A stretch of DNA of 64,000 bases from Methylomonas rhizoryzae (GCF_008632455.1 NZ_CP043929.1:186001-250000), one strand, 5' to 3'; shown: positions 8,916 to 21,333, counted from the first letter of the stretch. The notes: a model not told the origin generated them from the letters alone. Numbers and translations: made by a program.

Positions 8916-10263
8916 AAGCACTCTCCTTAGTAATTAACGGTAAGTGGATTTCGACGCAAGCGCCGCCGGAATCCAAATTGTTGAAGCTGATCGTACCCTT
9001 GAGGCGTCTAATTGTGGTACATGCCAAAAACAAGCCGACTCCCATGCCTTGTTTGTTGCTCTTGACCGGCTGTTGCCCGGCGAAACCGACCAGTCCGGGC
9101 GGCAGGCCGGGGCCGAAGTCGCGAATTTTAACGCATAAGTTGTCTATGTCCCATTCGGCGTGAAACTCGATACCGGCATCCTCTCGAGTGACTTCCGAGG
9201 CGTTGTTGAGAATGTTGATCAAGGAATGCGTCAGCGTGCGTTCGGCGATGATTCGCGCGTCCAGGTCGACATTATGCGCAATGAACAATTTTAGTTTGGT
9301 GGCGGCTTTATGGGTGCGCCATTGTTTCAGTACGTCGTCCAAATACTCGCTAACGTGGACGACTTTGCCGGATTCGGCGCGCATTTCGCCGGCCGACGCC
9401 GACATAACCGACAAGGCTTGTTTGCAGCGGTCTAATTGCTGTTTGAGGATGACCAACTTTTCGTTCAGTTCCGGAAAGCGACATTCGGGGAAGTCTTCGG
9501 CGATTTGATGGGTCAGGATGGCAATCGTCCCTAACGGCGTCCCCATGTCGTGGGCGGCGTTGGCGGCCAGCGTGCCCAGCGATACGACTCGCTCGTCGCG
9601 CAGGGCCGCTTCGCGCGCTTCGGCCAGGCTGCGCTCGCGTTCTTTCAGAGTCTTGGCCAATGCGACCACGAAAAACGCCACCAGGCCGGAACTGAATACG
9701 AAGCCGAACCACATGCCGAAAATGTGCAGATTGAAATAGCGCCGGTCTTCCAGCAGCTGCATGCGCAAACTCATTTCCGGCGTCAAGTTGGTCATGTGGT
9801 GTTCGGCATGCGGTGCCAGCGCCGGCAACGGAATGTTGTAGGCAATCAGAACGGTGTAGACGCAGGAGGTGATGATCACCATGTTCCAGGCGTAAGATTG
9901 CGGCAGCATGATTGCGGTGACGATCAGCGGCAACAAAAATACCCAGATGATCGGATTGGAGGCTCCGCCGGTCAAGTACAAGAGATAGGCCAAGGCCAAT
10001 ACGTCCATGCAGATTTGCGAAAAAATCTCGTGTTCGGTCACCGGTTCCGGGGTGCGCAGCCGCAGCCAGGTATACAGATTTAAAATCGATATCGCGAAAA
10101 TCGCCAGCCATAACTGGTTCATCGGTAGTTCGATGCCCAAGCCGTGTACGGCGATGAACACCAGGATGACCACTCCGAACAACAACAGGTTACGCAGGAT
10201 GTACAACCAGTTTAAGTTTTCCCGAATGGAGATTTCGGCTTTGGGGAGGATGTGTGACAGCAT
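8893..10263 (-). CDS. regB: RegB/PrrB-type redox sensor kinase
   Basis: A 456-residue membrane kinase. Six hydrophobic helices occupy about residues 20-200 and include the loop GGASNP, equivalent to the conserved quinone-sensing GGxxNP of RegB. The kinase core has the RegB-specific H-box HDMGTPLGTI, a nearby conserved Cys (LDRCKQAL) at the position of the redox-active Cys, N-box LINILNNASE and G boxes DFGPGLP and GMGVGLFLA. The frame is open to 10596, but the upstream part is charged, low-complexity and unlike the family, so I use ATG 10263, which lacks a clear ribosome site. It phosphorylates RegA. Confidence 0.9.
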   Translation of the reverse strand: MLSHILPKAEISIRENLNWLYILRNLLLFGVVILVFIAVHGLGIELPMNQLWLAIFAISILNLYTWLRLRTPEPVTEHEIFSQICMDVLALAYLLYLTGGASNPIIWVFLLPLIVTAIMLPQSYAWNMVIITSCVYTVLIAYNIPLPALAPHAEHHMTNLTPEMSLRMQLLEDRRYFNLHIFGMWFGFVFSSGLVAFFVVALAKTLKERERSLAEAREAALRDERVVSLGTLAANAAHDMGTPLGTIAILTHQIAEDFPECRFPELNEKLVILKQQLDRCKQALSVMSASAGEMRAESGKVVHVSEYLDDVLKQWRTHKAATKLKLFIAHNVDLDARIIAERTLTHSLINILNNASEVTREDAGIEFHAEWDIDNLCVKIRDFGPGLPPGLVGFAGQQPVKSNKQGMGVGLFLACTTIRRLKGTISFNNLDSGGACVEIHLPLITKESAYDRSYHG

Positions 10264-10823
10264 AGCGAGGGCATTGAAAAACCTAACCGGGCTATGGTAC
10301 TCCTGTTTGTGCGGCGGGCGGCAATAATTCGTCACCCTGAACCTCATTGTGGGAGGGGCACCACGGTCGCGACAAGGACGTCGCTCTTTCCGGCGACCTG
10401 TCGTTTTTCGCGGCGATGCAGCGGTTTCATGGCTGTTGGACTCGCACGGTGCTGGCGTTTCTGAGGCGGCGTTCATCGTTGCGCTTGTATGGGGTGAGCG
10501 ATTTTCGAGTCTCGGCTGGCTGTGTGCTCGCCACCGGACTGGATCTGCACCGCGGATAGCGGCACCGCGGCGTGTACCGGCCGCCAGAAAGGTCACCGCT
10601 CGCCTGTTTCGGATACGCAGTAAGGCATGGTCCGTACTAATCGATTCGTAAGGACATGCGTCGGCCTATCCAATCGCTTAGCTCCAAAATGCTGCCGAGC
10701 ATGGGTTTGACTGCTATGTTCCCGGCCTAGAAATATTGCCGTTTCGCTGTTTGACCCGAAAATACAGCGTTCCGGAGGCAGTGGGTTACAATCATTTTCC
10801 TATCCATTAGCGGGAGGTTAGTC
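10264..10823. other. 560-bp intergenic region between regB and the SDR gene
   Basis: No convincing gene is seen on either strand; the frames present have no recognisable domains and are extensions of regB or their antisense. It must hold the regB promoter (leftward) and the SDR promoter (rightward). A TACAAT at 10787-10792 is a possible -10 element for the SDR gene, but no matching -35 is seen at normal spacing. Confidence 0.5.
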
Positions 10824-11513
10824 ATGTCTAGCATTTTAGTAACCGGAGCCAACCGCGGCTTGGGTCTGGAGTTTTGCCGTCAATACGCCGCGGCCGGGTG
10901 GCGGGTGTTTGCGACTTGCCGCGAGCCTGGGGATGCGGCTGCCTTGGCGGAATTGGCAAGTCGTTTTCCGTTGTTGAGCTTGCATGCTCTGGATGTTGCA
11001 AATTTCTCGCAAATAGACGCTTTAAGTGCGGAATTGGCCGGAGAGTCGTGCGATTTGTTGCTGAATAACGCCGGAATCTACCCGGATAACAGCGGTTTGG
11101 GAAACTTGGATTATCAAGTATGGGCGCAGGCATTTTGGGTGAATACACTGGCGGCGGTAAAAATGGCCGAAGCGTTTCTTCCCCAAGTTGAGCGTAGCGA
11201 GGGTAAATTAATCGCGGCTGTCAGCAGCTTAATGGGCAGCATGACCGACAACACCAGCGGCGGCAGTTATTTGTATCGGACGAGCAAGGCCGCTTTGAAT
11301 GCGGCGTACAAGAGTTTGTCCATCGATTTGCGCCCTCGCGGGGTGGGCGTGTTGATTTTGCATCCCGGTTGGGTGCAGACCGATATGGGCGGTAAAAACG
11401 CGTTGATTGACGCGAGCGAAAGCGTGGCGGGAATGCGGACGCAATTGGACGCTTTCACACTGAAGCAAACCGGGGGTTTCATTCGTTACGACGGCAGGAT
11501 TGCGCCTTGGTAA
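10824..11513 (+). CDS. short-chain dehydrogenase/reductase
   Basis: A 229-residue classical SDR. It has the nucleotide motif TGANRGLGLEF, the NNAG motif and the catalytic Ser (VSSLMGS), Tyr and Lys (YRTSKAALN), so it should be an active NAD(P)(H)-dependent oxidoreductase of the cytosol. The ending GGFIRYDGRIAPW resembles the csgA-like/C-factor subgroup, whose substrates are not defined. It has a strong ribosome site (GGGAGG, 6-7 nt before ATG). It stands alone between divergent regB and the co-directional nifJ, 419 bp away. Confidence 0.88.
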   Translation: MSSILVTGANRGLGLEFCRQYAAAGWRVFATCREPGDAAALAELASRFPLLSLHALDVANFSQIDALSAELAGESCDLLLNNAGIYPDNSGLGNLDYQVWAQAFWVNTLAAVKMAEAFLPQVERSEGKLIAAVSSLMGSMTDNTSGGSYLYRTSKAALNAAYKSLSIDLRPRGVGVLILHPGWVQTDMGGKNALIDASESVAGMRTQLDAFTLKQTGGFIRYDGRIAPW

Positions 11514-11932
11514 GTTTGCAGGTTCAGCGAATCGTCCTTGACAGTTCGATCTCGGTTATGCACAGAGCGGAATTGTGCTCACGATAAAAAAACGCTTGAC
11601 ACTGCAACTCGTTGAAAAAAGTTCAAAAAAATTAAGCTATTGATATTTAAAGAGTTATTTGGCTGATAAAGTTTGCGCCAATTTAAGCTTAGCCCTTGAA
11701 ATTCTAGGGGTGCAGCAAATTTTCGACACGTAATACACAAAGTTATCCACAGAATTTGTGTATATCTTTAGCCCGCTAGAACATGATTGCCGATTCGTCA
11801 AGCAGGCCTCGGTTTTTTAGCGCCGTAGCAATGGAGCGCTTGTCGGTTTGCGCTGGACTATACTTCCTAGACAAGTCGTAGGGTTATTCTTCGACTTTAC
11901 CATGACGGTTTCGCAAACTACAGGAGTGTGTC
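11514..11932 (+). other. 419-bp AT-rich leader upstream of nifJ
   Basis: No open frame of note. The first half (11580-11690) is strongly AT-rich with poly-A runs; the second half contains a perfect DnaA-box-like TTATCCACA inside an inverted repeat (separate entry). A good ribosome site precedes the nifJ ATG (ACAGGAGTGTGTC). No consensus FNR site (TTGAT-N4-ATCAA) was found, although nifJ would be a reasonable target for oxygen control. Confidence 0.5.
11733..11763. promoter_or_regulatory. 9-bp inverted repeat enclosing a DnaA-box-like sequence
   Basis: ATACACAAA at 11733-11741 is repeated as its exact reverse complement TTTGTGTAT at 11755-11763. The 13-nt centre holds TTATCCACA (11743-11751), a perfect consensus DnaA box. 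It lies 170 bp before nifJ. It could be an operator, or a DnaA-titration or control site. Only one DnaA box is seen, so it is not a chromosomal origin. Confidence 0.5.
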
Positions 11933-15562
<3,630 letters not shown>

Positions 15563-15563
15563 C

Positions 15564-16577
15564 ATGGCTGATTTATCCACCCGTTATTTGGGGCTGAATC
15601 TAGCCCATCCCTTGGTGCCGTCCGCTTCGCCTTTGACTAAGAATTTGGACTCGGCGCGGATTATGGAAGACGCCGGCGCCGCGGCTATCGTGCTGCCGTC
15701 CTTGTTCGAGGAAAAAATAGAAGCCGAAACTCAGCAAATGGAGCGCTTCTTTTTTAGCCAAAGCCTGGGGCACGGCGAGGCCGACTCGTTCCATCCCTTG
15801 CCGGAGCGGATTTTGACTTATCAAGATCAATATTTGGATGAACTGCGGCGGATAAAAGCGGCATTGGCCATTCCGGTCATCGCCAGCTTGAACGGCACCA
15901 GTGCCGGCGGCTGGATAGAATACGGCAAAGCCTTGCAGGACGCCGGGGCCGACGCCTTGGAATTGAATATTTATTATCTGGCGGCCGATTCGACCGAGTC
16001 CAGCGTCTGCGTGGAGCAGTTGTATTTGGACATTTTGCACGCATTGCGCGCGCAGGTAAGTATTCCTTTAGCACTGAAATTGTCGCCGCAATTCAGTTCG
16101 CCGATTCATTTCGCCCAGCGTCTGCAAGCGGCCGGAGCGGACGGTATCGTGCTGTTCAACCGCTTCTATCAAGCCGATATCGATTTGGATACCCTAGAGG
16201 TAGTGCCTAAATTGGAGTTGTCTACCCCCGCCGAAGCGTTGTTGCGCGTCCGCTGGGCGGCATTGATGTTCGGCAGGGTCAATCTGTCGCTAGCGGTTAC
16301 CGGTGGCTTTCATCATGTTGCCGACGCCATCAAAGCGTTGCTGGCCGGGGCGGACGTAGTGCAATTGTGCAGCGTGCTGTTGCAAAAAGGCCCGCATTAT
16401 TTGGGCCAAATGCGTACTGAATTGGCGCAATGGCTGGACGCTCACGAATACCAGTCGGTTGCGCAACTGAAAGGGAGCGTCAGTCAACAACACGCAATAG
16501 ACCCTGCCGCTTACGAACGTGCCAATTACATTCAGGTATTGGATAGTTACACCCCGGCTAGCGGGGTGTTGCGCTAG
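15564..16577 (+). CDS. dihydroorotate dehydrogenase-like flavoprotein
   Basis: A 337-residue TIM-barrel flavoprotein similar to class 1 dihydroorotate dehydrogenases (LGLNLAHPLVPSASPLT at the start, VIASLNGTSAGGWIEY, ELNIYY, ALKLSPQF, TGGFHHVADAIKALLAGADVVQLCS for FMN phosphate binding). It is commonly the partner gene of nifJ, as here: AAGGAGG lies within the last codons of nifJ and the start is 1 nt after its stop. The catalytic Cys loop of true PyrD is not evident, so this is probably not the pyrimidine enzyme. A role in PFOR electron transfer or maintenance is inference. Confidence 0.88.
   Translation: MADLSTRYLGLNLAHPLVPSASPLTKNLDSARIMEDAGAAAIVLPSLFEEKIEAETQQMERFFFSQSLGHGEADSFHPLPERILTYQDQYLDELRRIKAALAIPVIASLNGTSAGGWIEYGKALQDAGADALELNIYYLAADSTESSVCVEQLYLDILHALRAQVSIPLALKLSPQFSSPIHFAQRLQAAGADGIVLFNRFYQADIDLDTLEVVPKLELSTPAEALLRVRWAALMFGRVNLSLAVTGGFHHVADAIKALLAGADVVQLCSVLLQKGPHYLGQMRTELAQWLDAHEYQSVAQLKGSVSQQHAIDPAAYERANYIQVLDSYTPASGVLR
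16549..16569 (+). terminator. hairpin over the 3' end of the nifJ unit
   Basis: ACACCCCG and CGGGGTGT form an 8-bp GC-rich stem with a 5-nt loop across the last codons of the dehydrogenase-like gene. There is no T-run after it, so it could be a weak terminator or an mRNA 3'-end stabiliser. Confidence 0.35.
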
Positions 16578-16765
16578 GCGTGTTGTCTCTCAATCCGGCC
16601 AAAAAATAAACACAAGGTGTTGGTGCCGGGCGAAAATTGACCAACCGTACCGGTTGAAATTTGACCAGGGGGCGGAACCGGTTTTTGGGGTCACCGGCTG
16701 TGGATAAGTGTAAAGGAAACGGATAGCAATCGGGTAGTTTTGCCATCCGTTTCCCAGCGGGATTT

Positions 16766-17305
16766 TTAGAACGGATTCTCCTCGTACAAGATATCGTCTG
16801 GCGTTTTTCCGTTGCGTTTCGCTTTCTCTCTGGCTTGTATCCTTGCCTTGGCTTCTTCAGAGCTTTGCCGGAAGCGGTAGGATTCATTGCCGGTTTCTAT
16901 GATATAGCAATGGTGCGTGAGTCGATCCGGTAAGGCGGTGGTCATTTTGGCATTGCTGAACACGTTGGATCATTCGGCAAAGGTCAAGTTGGTGGTGATC
17001 ACCACACGGGTTCGCTCGTACAGTTTTGATAGTAAATGAAACAACAAAGCGCCACCATCCTTGGAAAATGGCAGATAGCCCAGTTCATCAAGAATGACCA
17101 AATCGACTTGAATCAAACGGTAGGCCAATTTGCCTTGATTGCTTGCCGCCTTTTCCCGTTCCAGTTGCGTGACCAGATCAATGGTAGAGCAGAAGCGGAC
17201 ACGTTTGCCGTAGTCGGTAATGGTTTTGACGCTCAAGGCAGTACCAGATGGGTTTTGCCGGTGCCTGTGCCGCCGACTAACACAACGTTATGCTTCCCGC
17301 ACTGA
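16766..17305 (-). pseudogene. istB-like IS21 helper ATPase, broken
   Basis: The remains of the AAA+ helper of an IS21-family element, read right to left. NVVLVGGTGTGKTHL (Walker A) at about 17290-17245 is followed by a 1-nt loss that shifts frame near 17240. Next comes VILDELGYLPF with Walker B and RVVITTNLTFAE, where a Trp codon has become TGA (16970-16972), and then the C-terminal segment FSNAKMTTALPDRLTHHC. The N-terminal region before the P-loop is missing at 17305, where an oppositely oriented istA fragment begins. Past its 3' end, two near-repeats GAAAATTGACCA (16632) and GAAATTTGACCA (16656) resemble the repeated subterminal sites of IS21 ends. It is not functional. Confidence 0.85.
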
Positions 17306-17673
17306 ATGGCCGCTTGTTTATGGATTCACTCACAGCTTCCCGTCATCGCTCGACGTTTGCTCTATCCGAGTTCGAGCAGCTCAATAGCCAGCCTGGGTGC
17401 CTTTACCGAGCAATTGACGACGTGGTTAGAGACCGCGCGGCCTTGCCGGGCAAAAAAGCGTAAACGCACCGTTCAGCGCTTGTATGAATGCTTACAGGTG
17501 GAAGGCTATGTGGGTGGTTACAGTGCGGTGCCACGTTTTGTAAAACGTGGAAAGCATCGCGTTCTGCGAGTCCGGCGATCAAACAAGCCTTCGTGCCGCT
17601 GCTGTTTCCGGCGGGCGAGACCTGTCAATTCGACTGGAGTCATGAAAACTGGAAACTTTTCAAAGCCGTTTGA
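17306..17673 (+). pseudogene. istA-like IS21 transposase fragment, frameshifted
   Basis: Two plus-strand frames together give an internal stretch of an IS21 transposase: RTVQRLYECLQVEGYVGGYSA in one frame, then WKASRSASPAIK and FVPLLFPAGETCQFDWSHE in another. The latter contains the first catalytic Asp region (FDWSHE). Both ends are missing and at least one frameshift separates the parts. It lies head-to-head with the istB remnant, whereas intact IS21 elements carry istA then istB on one strand, so the copy was rearranged by an inversion or is made of two decayed copies. Confidence 0.8.
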
Positions 17674-17858
17674 CACTCCGGATAATTGGCAAAATTTCTA
17701 GCTGTTAAACTCGACTCCAGGGGCGAACTTTTGAATTCAGCGAATTTTAGAATAGCCTGACAAATAAAAGGGGGTTGGCAATATGTGGGGTCACGGATTC
17801 AGGTAAAAAGATGCCAAGTACCCATCCAGGCTAAAAAAGACAAATTTTGAAAATAGAC

Positions 17859-17886
17859 TTGCAAATTTAGGTTATAGCTATATAAT
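17859..17886 (+). promoter_or_regulatory. promoter of tRNA-Lys
   Basis: TTGCAA (17859-17864) and a perfect TATAAT (17881-17886), 16 bp apart, place the transcription start about 10 nt before the tRNA at 17903. It reads as a sigma70 promoter. Confidence 0.7.
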
Positions 17887-17902
17887 GTATGGATTCAACG
17901 AC

Positions 17903-17978
17903 GGGTCGTTAGCTCAGCCGGTAGAGCACCGCACTTTTAATGCGATGGTCGTGCGTTCGAATCGCACACGACCCACCA
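17903..17978 (+). tRNA. tRNA-Lys (anticodon UUU)
   Basis: A 76-nt cloverleaf: acceptor stem GGGTCGT pairs with ACGACCC, the D-arm contains AGCTCAGCCGGTAGAGCA, the anticodon loop is CTTTTAA (UUU at 17936-17938), and the T-arm contains GTTCGAATC. CCA is encoded at 17976-17978. The gene is complete because the prophage restores its 3' end: the att core begins in the anticodon loop. It reads lysine AAA/AAG codons. Confidence 0.95.
17933..17978 (+). repeat. attL core (46 bp, 3' half of tRNA-Lys)
   Basis: The 46 bp from the anticodon loop to the CCA of tRNA-Lys recur without mismatch at 28589-28634. The two sequences differ immediately outside both ends. This is the direct repeat expected from site-specific integration of the prophage into the tRNA gene, with the integrase gene adjacent at 18040. 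Confidence 0.93.
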
Positions 17979-17986
17979 TCAGAATC

Positions 17987-18019
17987 AAGGACTTACGCTT
18001 AGGCGATAGTCCTTTTTTT
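17987..18019. terminator. terminator after tRNA-Lys inside the prophage
   Basis: AAGGACT (17987-17993) pairs with AGTCCTT (18008-18014), followed by a T-run to 18019. It ends tRNA-Lys transcription in the lysogen and, being near-symmetric, may also serve the leftward integrase transcript. Confidence 0.75.
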
Positions 18020-18039
18020 ATGTCTTTTTTCCTGTAGTG

Positions 18040-19020
18040 TCAACCAAGTGCCAACGCGGGATTGATTTGCAAAACTTCCTTTAAATAGTCGGGCGCTAGG
18101 TGACTGTACTTCATGGTCATGTTCAAAGTCGAATGGCCTAGAATCTTTTGTAGCGCAAGAATATTGCCGCCGTTCATTATGTAATGACTGGCAAAGGTAT
18201 GACGTAAAACATGAGTTCGTTGACCCTCCGGCAAATTAATGCCGGATTCGTAAAGACGCCTGGTAAATGTGGAGTAAGCGTCATTAAACGGTCCTTGCGT
18301 CAATCGGTCCATCAACCGTTTATACAGGTCGTCAGTGACAGGTACAGAACGAGACTTTTTGGATTTGGTTTCATGGTAATGAATCATTCCACTGGATATG
18401 TCCGATAAGGTCAGGGATTGTGCCTCACCCCATCTTGCACCGGTTGCCAAACAAACCAATGCAATCAAGTAAGCATCCGATTCGCTTTTCTCCAAATACG
18501 AAAAGAGCTTTTTGATTTGATCGGTTGAAAGATAGGTGGTCTTAGGTTCGGAGAGCTTAATTTGTTTGACGGCCGCAAAATGGTTTTTACCATCGTATTG
18601 AGCCGAGCGAATCAAGTCGTTAAAAACGGCTTTAAAAGTTTGGAGTTCACGGTTTAAGGTTGCCGACTTGCAGCCTTCATTGATACGAGCAGAGCGGTAT
18701 TCAATAAATATAACAGGTTTGAATATCGACATCACTGGATTACCCATCTTGGCCGAGGCTTGAATCATGCGCTGATAGGAGTCCTTACCGGAATTCAAGA
18801 ATTGGCCTGTAGATTGATACCAAAGATTGACGAAATCCGTTAGTTTGCGCGTGTCTTTTTTAGGCAATGAGTAACTGGAATCCGTAGCAATACGGCTTTG
18901 AATGGTCAATTCAAATCGTTTGGCTTCGGCTTTGGTATCGAATGCTTTGCGGTAACGCTTATGCCCACGTCCGCCAGGCTGTATATCAACCAGCCACTTT
19001 TCACCTTGCTTTTTTATCAT
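18040..19020 (-). CDS. int: tyrosine recombinase (prophage integrase)
   Basis: A 326-residue phage-type integrase. The N-terminal arm-binding region (GGRGHKRYRKAFDTKAEA) is followed by a SAM-like core-binding domain and the catalytic domain with Arg in TGARWGEAQ, HVLRHTF, LGH and the nucleophile Tyr in MTMKYSHL; all active-site residues are present. It lies immediately inside attL and points at the tRNA, the usual arrangement for tRNA-targeting integrases. Its start overlaps the rep stop by 4 nt, so integrase may be co-expressed with replication genes. Confidence 0.95.
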   Translation of the reverse strand: MIKKQGEKWLVDIQPGGRGHKRYRKAFDTKAEAKRFELTIQSRIATDSSYSLPKKDTRKLTDFVNLWYQSTGQFLNSGKDSYQRMIQASAKMGNPVMSIFKPVIFIEYRSARINEGCKSATLNRELQTFKAVFNDLIRSAQYDGKNHFAAVKQIKLSEPKTTYLSTDQIKKLFSYLEKSESDAYLIALVCLATGARWGEAQSLTLSDISSGMIHYHETKSKKSRSVPVTDDLYKRLMDRLTQGPFNDAYSTFTRRLYESGINLPEGQRTHVLRHTFASHYIMNGGNILALQKILGHSTLNMTMKYSHLAPDYLKEVLQINPALALG

Positions 19021-20306
19021 AAGTTAAGCTGCTTTTGACGATAAAACGGGAATCTACACAGCTTAGCGTCCAGGTCTAAGAATATATCGTCCGGAGTAAG
19101 CTTTCGTGAGGTGTAAATACTGCAAAGATTTGCCCAGATACCGGAATTCACCAGGTAGTTTGACGCTTTGGCTAGGGAGAATTGGTTTTTGGCGTACAGC
19201 GAACAAAGTTGACCAAAACAGACCATGACGGCACGGTCAGACGGTGTAGGGTTTTGATCAGTCGTTTTATAAACCCTTTTATATTCAATGGCTTTAGCGT
19301 CGTGATAAAAAATAATATCGTCACGTAAGTATTGCCAGAAAGGATCAATGTAGTTCTTGTCTGCATCCAAACGGAAGTTATTCAAGGCGTATTGCCACAG
19401 TCCGGTTAGATGCTCGGACACAGCCTTAAAAGATTTCAGTTGGGCATTAATGCCGCGGGCAAATTGCTCAACGACGGAATGATGCGCTCTGGCTTCAATA
19501 CGCCAAACCGTTTGTTCAGGATCATAAGCGGATTCACATTCGGCGTTACGTTTGGCTTCCCATATTTTCGGCCATAGATGTTCTTCGCCTTTGTCCTTCA
19601 CGGCTTTTGACTTGTCGTATACCGCGAATTGCAGGGATGATGCAGTACCAAAGAGAAACGACTGACCTTTGCCGTAAGACATGGCAACGTCGGAGCCGTT
19701 GTACTCGAAGGTGGAAATGCCGGAGTGGCGCATCACGCGCTTGGCCCGCGCAGTGATTCGATAATCAAGGTCGTGAGGACAGTCCCAGCCCTGCACATCG
19801 GCGCAAAAGTGGACTGCACAGCCCGTATATGCAAGCTGGGTAATGAATAGTTTCGCCACACGGTCTAGTTCTGCCTGAATTTCATCAACTGTGCGGTCCA
19901 AAGTAAAACATGGCGAGGTTTCTATTTTCAGATGGTGGCCATTAAATTCAGGCAGGCAATAGAAAGAACCTACGAGTATGACCAATCCACGTTCACGGCT
20001 ATTGAGCGAGTAGCGGTAACCGCCGCGACGGCCGGACCCCAGGCGCCACAGCGTGCCGTCAATTTCTATTTCTTGAGTGTTTGCATCATAGGCTTTGATG
20101 AGCATATCCAGCGATTCTTTAATCACCAGACCGGAATACAACTGTTTGACGGTATCGACGTCGTTATGCAGCACAGTGACGCTTGAAGAATGCCAATGAC
20201 CGCCGGCCGATGTAATAAATATCTCACCGCACTTGGCCGCTGTTTCCTCGTCAAATAACCAATTGTTTGTAATTCTAGGGTTCGATTTACCAAGGTTGGA
20301 AGCCAT
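19017..20306 (-). CDS. phage replication initiation protein (Rep_trans/RstA-like)
   Basis: A 429-residue protein resembling replication initiators of filamentous phages and rolling-circle plasmids. It has the early beta-strand segment YTGCAVHFCADVQGWDC, a central SLQFAVYDKSKAVKDKG and VWRIEARAHHSVVEQF, which match the core of Rep_trans/phage-X type initiators. Such proteins nick the double-strand origin and start rolling-circle replication; the tyrosine cannot be assigned by eye. The likely target is the palindromic region at 25474-25811. It ends with a 4-nt overlap into int. Position, not strong motifs, drives part of this call. Confidence 0.7.
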   Translation of the reverse strand: MASNLGKSNPRITNNWLFDEETAAKCGEIFITSAGGHWHSSSVTVLHNDVDTVKQLYSGLVIKESLDMLIKAYDANTQEIEIDGTLWRLGSGRRGGYRYSLNSRERGLVILVGSFYCLPEFNGHHLKIETSPCFTLDRTVDEIQAELDRVAKLFITQLAYTGCAVHFCADVQGWDCPHDLDYRITARAKRVMRHSGISTFEYNGSDVAMSYGKGQSFLFGTASSLQFAVYDKSKAVKDKGEEHLWPKIWEAKRNAECESAYDPEQTVWRIEARAHHSVVEQFARGINAQLKSFKAVSEHLTGLWQYALNNFRLDADKNYIDPFWQYLRDDIIFYHDAKAIEYKRVYKTTDQNPTPSDRAVMVCFGQLCSLYAKNQFSLAKASNYLVNSGIWANLCSIYTSRKLTPDDIFLDLDAKLCRFPFYRQKQLNL

Positions 20307-20386
20307 AACTATTTCCTATTTTCATGTGCCTTAACGGAGGTTTATTGTCAATCAACAATCGATATAAACGATTTATTTAAGATGTG

Positions 20387-20965
20387 CTACAGGGACATCC
20401 GGGGGTTTAATGATTGCAAAATACAGTTGGGAAAAACGTCAGAACCACGGCGTGGTCCGAAATGCAAAACCGTTATTTCCGGATACATCGATACAAAACA
20501 TTCAGCAGCAGCTTGCCAGTCCATTTCAAAACCGACAGACGGTGCTCTAACTGCTACCAGTTCACAATGCTCTAGGCCGGCGAAATAATGCGATAGGCGA
20601 CTATCGCCGGAATGCGTCCATTGAAGGACTGGGATTACTGTTACGCCATTCGCTTGCCACCAGGCGGCCACTAATCTCGAGCGCCACACTTGGTAACAGG
20701 CGAAGTAATGGGGATAGTGGGGAAATACGGAGAAGTCAGGTGCTATCACTATGCCGGCTTGACCGGCTTTATCCAACATGTAGGCAGGATCACGCCATAT
20801 CCCTTCAAGCCGCCAGTCATCAACAAAGCCATGAAATGGACCTGTGCTGCCGCTACCGTAACGACCAAATTTGATACTTTGCGGTAAGTCACCTCGCTTA
20901 TTGCTGATAGTCGGGTAATCGCCGGTATAGCCGAGGGTAGGGATATAGGGTAGATTTCGCCTCAT
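20387..20965 (-). CDS. DUF4417-like protein in the inovirus
   Basis: A 192-residue protein with the pattern of DUF4417: FHGFVDDWRLEGIW, then VIAPDFSVFPHYP, YQVWRSRLVAAWWQANGV, VIPVLQW, and VAVRAPSVGF. Members occur in phages and mobile elements and have no established biochemical role. It sits between the Zot-side gene and rep in the same direction. No signal sequence or membrane segment is visible, so it should be cytosolic. Confidence 0.65.
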   Translation of the reverse strand: MRRNLPYIPTLGYTGDYPTISNKRGDLPQSIKFGRYGSGSTGPFHGFVDDWRLEGIWRDPAYMLDKAGQAGIVIAPDFSVFPHYPHYFACYQVWRSRLVAAWWQANGVTVIPVLQWTHSGDSRLSHYFAGLEHCELVAVRAPSVGFEMDWQAAAECFVSMYPEITVLHFGPRRGSDVFPNCILQSLNPRMSL

Positions 20966-21003
20966 AGTGTACAGCTATTGCTCAGTTGATCCTTGCTGTG
21001 CCG

Positions 21004-21333
21004 TTAATCCGGATTTTCACCGGTATTAAGGCCGAGATTGCGCCGGCGAACTGTTTCCGAGTCTTGATGTTCTTTCAAGCTCCAAGCCGGCATGGTGTTG
21101 TGTCGTTCGATATATTCTTCAACAAGCGCGGCATTAAGTAGTTCGGGGCTTTTGGGCTTGCCGGTTTGCGTCATTGCACCAAAATCGCTGGCTTCACGGT
21201 ATGAAATCAGGCTGTATTCGCCATAGTTGTGCAGCCTAACGTCGCTAAGCTGAGATACCCACGGGTATTTTTCGCGGGGATCGCCCAAGCGTAGCGAGAG
21301 ACTATCGCTGTATTGCCTTGAACGGCCGCCCAT
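21004..21333 (-). CDS. small hypothetical prophage protein
   Basis: A 109-residue soluble, charged protein with no domain I recognise. Its ATG overlaps the last base of the zot stop, which supports translation. Visible features are an Arg/Ser-rich N-terminus (GGRSRQYSDSLSLRLGD) and a C-terminal helical stretch (SLKEHQDSETVRRRNLG). Several inoviruses carry a small accessory gene after gene I; a link to assembly is only positional. Confidence 0.6.
   Translation of the reverse strand: MGGRSRQYSDSLSLRLGDPREKYPWVSQLSDVRLHNYGEYSLISYREASDFGAMTQTGKPKSPELLNAALVEEYIERHNTMPAWSLKEHQDSETVRRRNLGLNTGENPD

Noticed and set aside
10264..10596. N-terminal extension of regB by 111 residues
   Set aside because: Low-complexity and charged, with no similarity to RegB; the family begins close to the first membrane helix, as from 10263.
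11790..11870. Sigma70 promoter for nifJ using TTGTCG and TATACT
   Set aside because: The spacing is only about 13 bp, too short for a normal promoter.
11514..11932. Replication origin (AT-rich stretch plus DnaA box)
   Set aside because: Only one DnaA box, no dnaA, dnaN, gidA or similar gene nearby; a regulatory site is more likely.
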